From NCBI RefSeq assembly GCF_902497875.1, contig NZ_CABVHY010000006.1, forward strand, positions 186,001 through 250,000: DNA of 64,000 nt, read 5' to 3'. Under the pieces are notes generated by a model. That model searched no databases and was not told the DNA's origin. It saw only the letters and a program-made list of their open reading frames with translations. Below, piece by piece: positions 63,287-64,000 of this stretch (within the stretch, counting starts at the first letter, position 1; each line of letters begins with the position of its first letter). The DNA comes from Pseudomonas fluorescens (GTDB lineage Bacteria > Pseudomonadota > Gammaproteobacteria > Pseudomonadales > Pseudomonadaceae). The translations under genes were made by a program, and so were the position numbers.

Positions 63287-64000
63287 ATGGATATCAAGAC
63301 TGCCCTGAGCCGTATCGTCGGCCACTTGGACCTGAGTACTGATGAGATGCGCGATGTCATGCGCGAAATCATGACCGGGCAATGCACTGAAGCGCAGGTC
63401 GGTGCCTTCATGATGGCCATGCGCATGAAAAGCGAAAGCATCGACGAAATCGTCGGTGCGGTTTCGGTCATGCGTGAGCTGGCGGATAAAGTCGAACTGA
63501 AAACCCTCCACGGCGTAGTCGATGTGGTCGGCACCGGCGGTGACGGTGCGAATATTTTCAACGTGTCGACAGCGGCCTCGTTTGTGGCCGCCGCGGCCGG
63601 TTGCACCGTGGCCAAGCATGGCAATCGTGCGGTTTCCGGTAAAAGCGGCAGTGCCGATTTGCTGGAGGCGGCCGGCATCTATTTGAACCTGACGCCGGTT
63701 CAGGTCGCCCGTTGCATTGATAACGTCGGCATTGGCTTCATGTTCGCTCAGTCCCATCACAGTGCGATGAAGTATGCCGCCGGGCCGCGCCGCGAGCTGG
63801 GCTTGCGCACGCTGTTCAATATGCTTGGCCCGCTTACGAATCCGGCCGGCGTGAAACATCAGGTGGTGGGCGTGTTCACCCAGGCGTTGTGCCGTCCGTT
63901 GGCCGAAGTCCTGCAACGTTTGGGCAGCAAGCATGTGCTGGTCGTGCATTCCCAGGATGGTCTGGATGAATTCAGCCTCGCGGCTCCGACCTTCGTCGCG
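63287..64000 (+). CDS. trpD: Anthranilate phosphoribosyltransferase TrpD (5' part)
   Basis: The first 238 codons of trpD, cut by the window end. It transfers phosphoribose to anthranilate. The PRPP-site motif [15 protein letters not shown], then [19 protein letters not shown], is clear. The ATG at 63287 follows AAGGA. trpC is expected beyond the window. Confidence 0.97.
   Translation, partial: MDIKTALSRIVGHLDLSTDEMRDVMREIMTGQCTEAQVGAFMMAMRMKSESIDEIVGAVSVMRELADKVELKTLHGVVDVVGTGGDGANIFNVSTAASFVAAAAGCTVAKHGNRAVSGKSGSADLLEAAGIYLNLTPVQVARCIDNVGIGFMFAQSHHSAMKYAAGPRRELGLRTLFNMLGPLTNPAGVKHQVVGVFTQALCRPLAEVLQRLGSKHVLVVHSQDGLDEFSLAAPTFVA

Overview
The window is a gene-dense, GC-rich chromosomal segment of a Pseudomonas of the fluorescens/putida lineage. 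The evidence is the block order rmcA-like/rpoD/dnaG/rpsU/tsaD/plsY/folB/folK/cca/spoVR/yeaH/prkA/glpE/apaH/apaG/rsmA/pdxA/surA/lptD/amgK/murU/djlA/agtSR-ABCD/rpe/gph/trpE, which I recognise from P. aeruginosa and its relatives, together with pseudomonad-type REP/REPIN repeats between many operons. The assignment rests on recognition of protein families and gene order; no database search was possible.

Layout. 1-918: gene-free stretch with several same-strand DnaA-box-like 9-mers and a REP pair. 919-3015: a short-chain dehydrogenase and an AGE-family sugar epimerase/isomerase. 3181-5589: urease accessory set ureE-ureF-ureG with hupE; the urease structural genes are not in the window. 5816-13697: complete pyrroloquinoline quinone (PQQ) cluster pqqF-A-B-C-D-E plus an S9 peptidase, with a hairpin between pqqA and pqqB and candidate operators ahead of pqqA. 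13746-16909: lysine catabolism genes davA, davB and a Lrp-type regulator. 16960-19500: a small accessory patch beside a tRNA-Ile2 gene, holding an orphan FtsH-like (M41) peptidase domain, a His/Cys-rich unknown protein, a DUF3077-type gene behind a structured leader, a second orphan copy of that leader, and a candidate small RNA. 19601-28047: a c-di-GMP enzyme (RmcA-like), then the macromolecular synthesis genes rpoD, dnaG and rpsU. 28249-32179: tsaD, plsY, folB, a divergent folK and cca. 32244-37197: the prkA-yeaH-spoVR stress operon. 37496-45139: glpE, apaH, apaG, rsmA, pdxA, surA, lptD. 45270-48915: amgK-murU (peptidoglycan recycling), djlA and a DUF3530 protein. 48990-56900: agtSR two-component system and agtABCD ABC transporter. 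57216-64000: rpe, gph, trpE, the autotransporter esterase estA, trpG and the start of trpD.

How it fits together. DavB and DavA turn lysine into 5-aminovalerate, and the agt genes 32 kb away resemble the system known in P. aeruginosa for sensing and importing 5-aminovalerate and 4-aminobutyrate. PqqF and the S9 peptidase are the two proteases that bracket the PQQ biosynthesis enzymes. SurA and LptD share outer-membrane assembly, and AmgK and MurU share cell-wall recycling.

The most unusual signals are: (1) the last codons of gph, with a Trp-Arg-Trp-Arg-Ala end, read like a trp leader peptide just ahead of trpE, and a paralogous stand-alone copy lies ahead of trpG; (2) two copies of a structured leader whose last hairpin pairs with the ribosome binding site of a DUF3077-type gene; (3) an M41 peptidase-like domain with no AAA module; (4) a promoter/terminator pair defining a possible 150-nt small RNA in the same patch.
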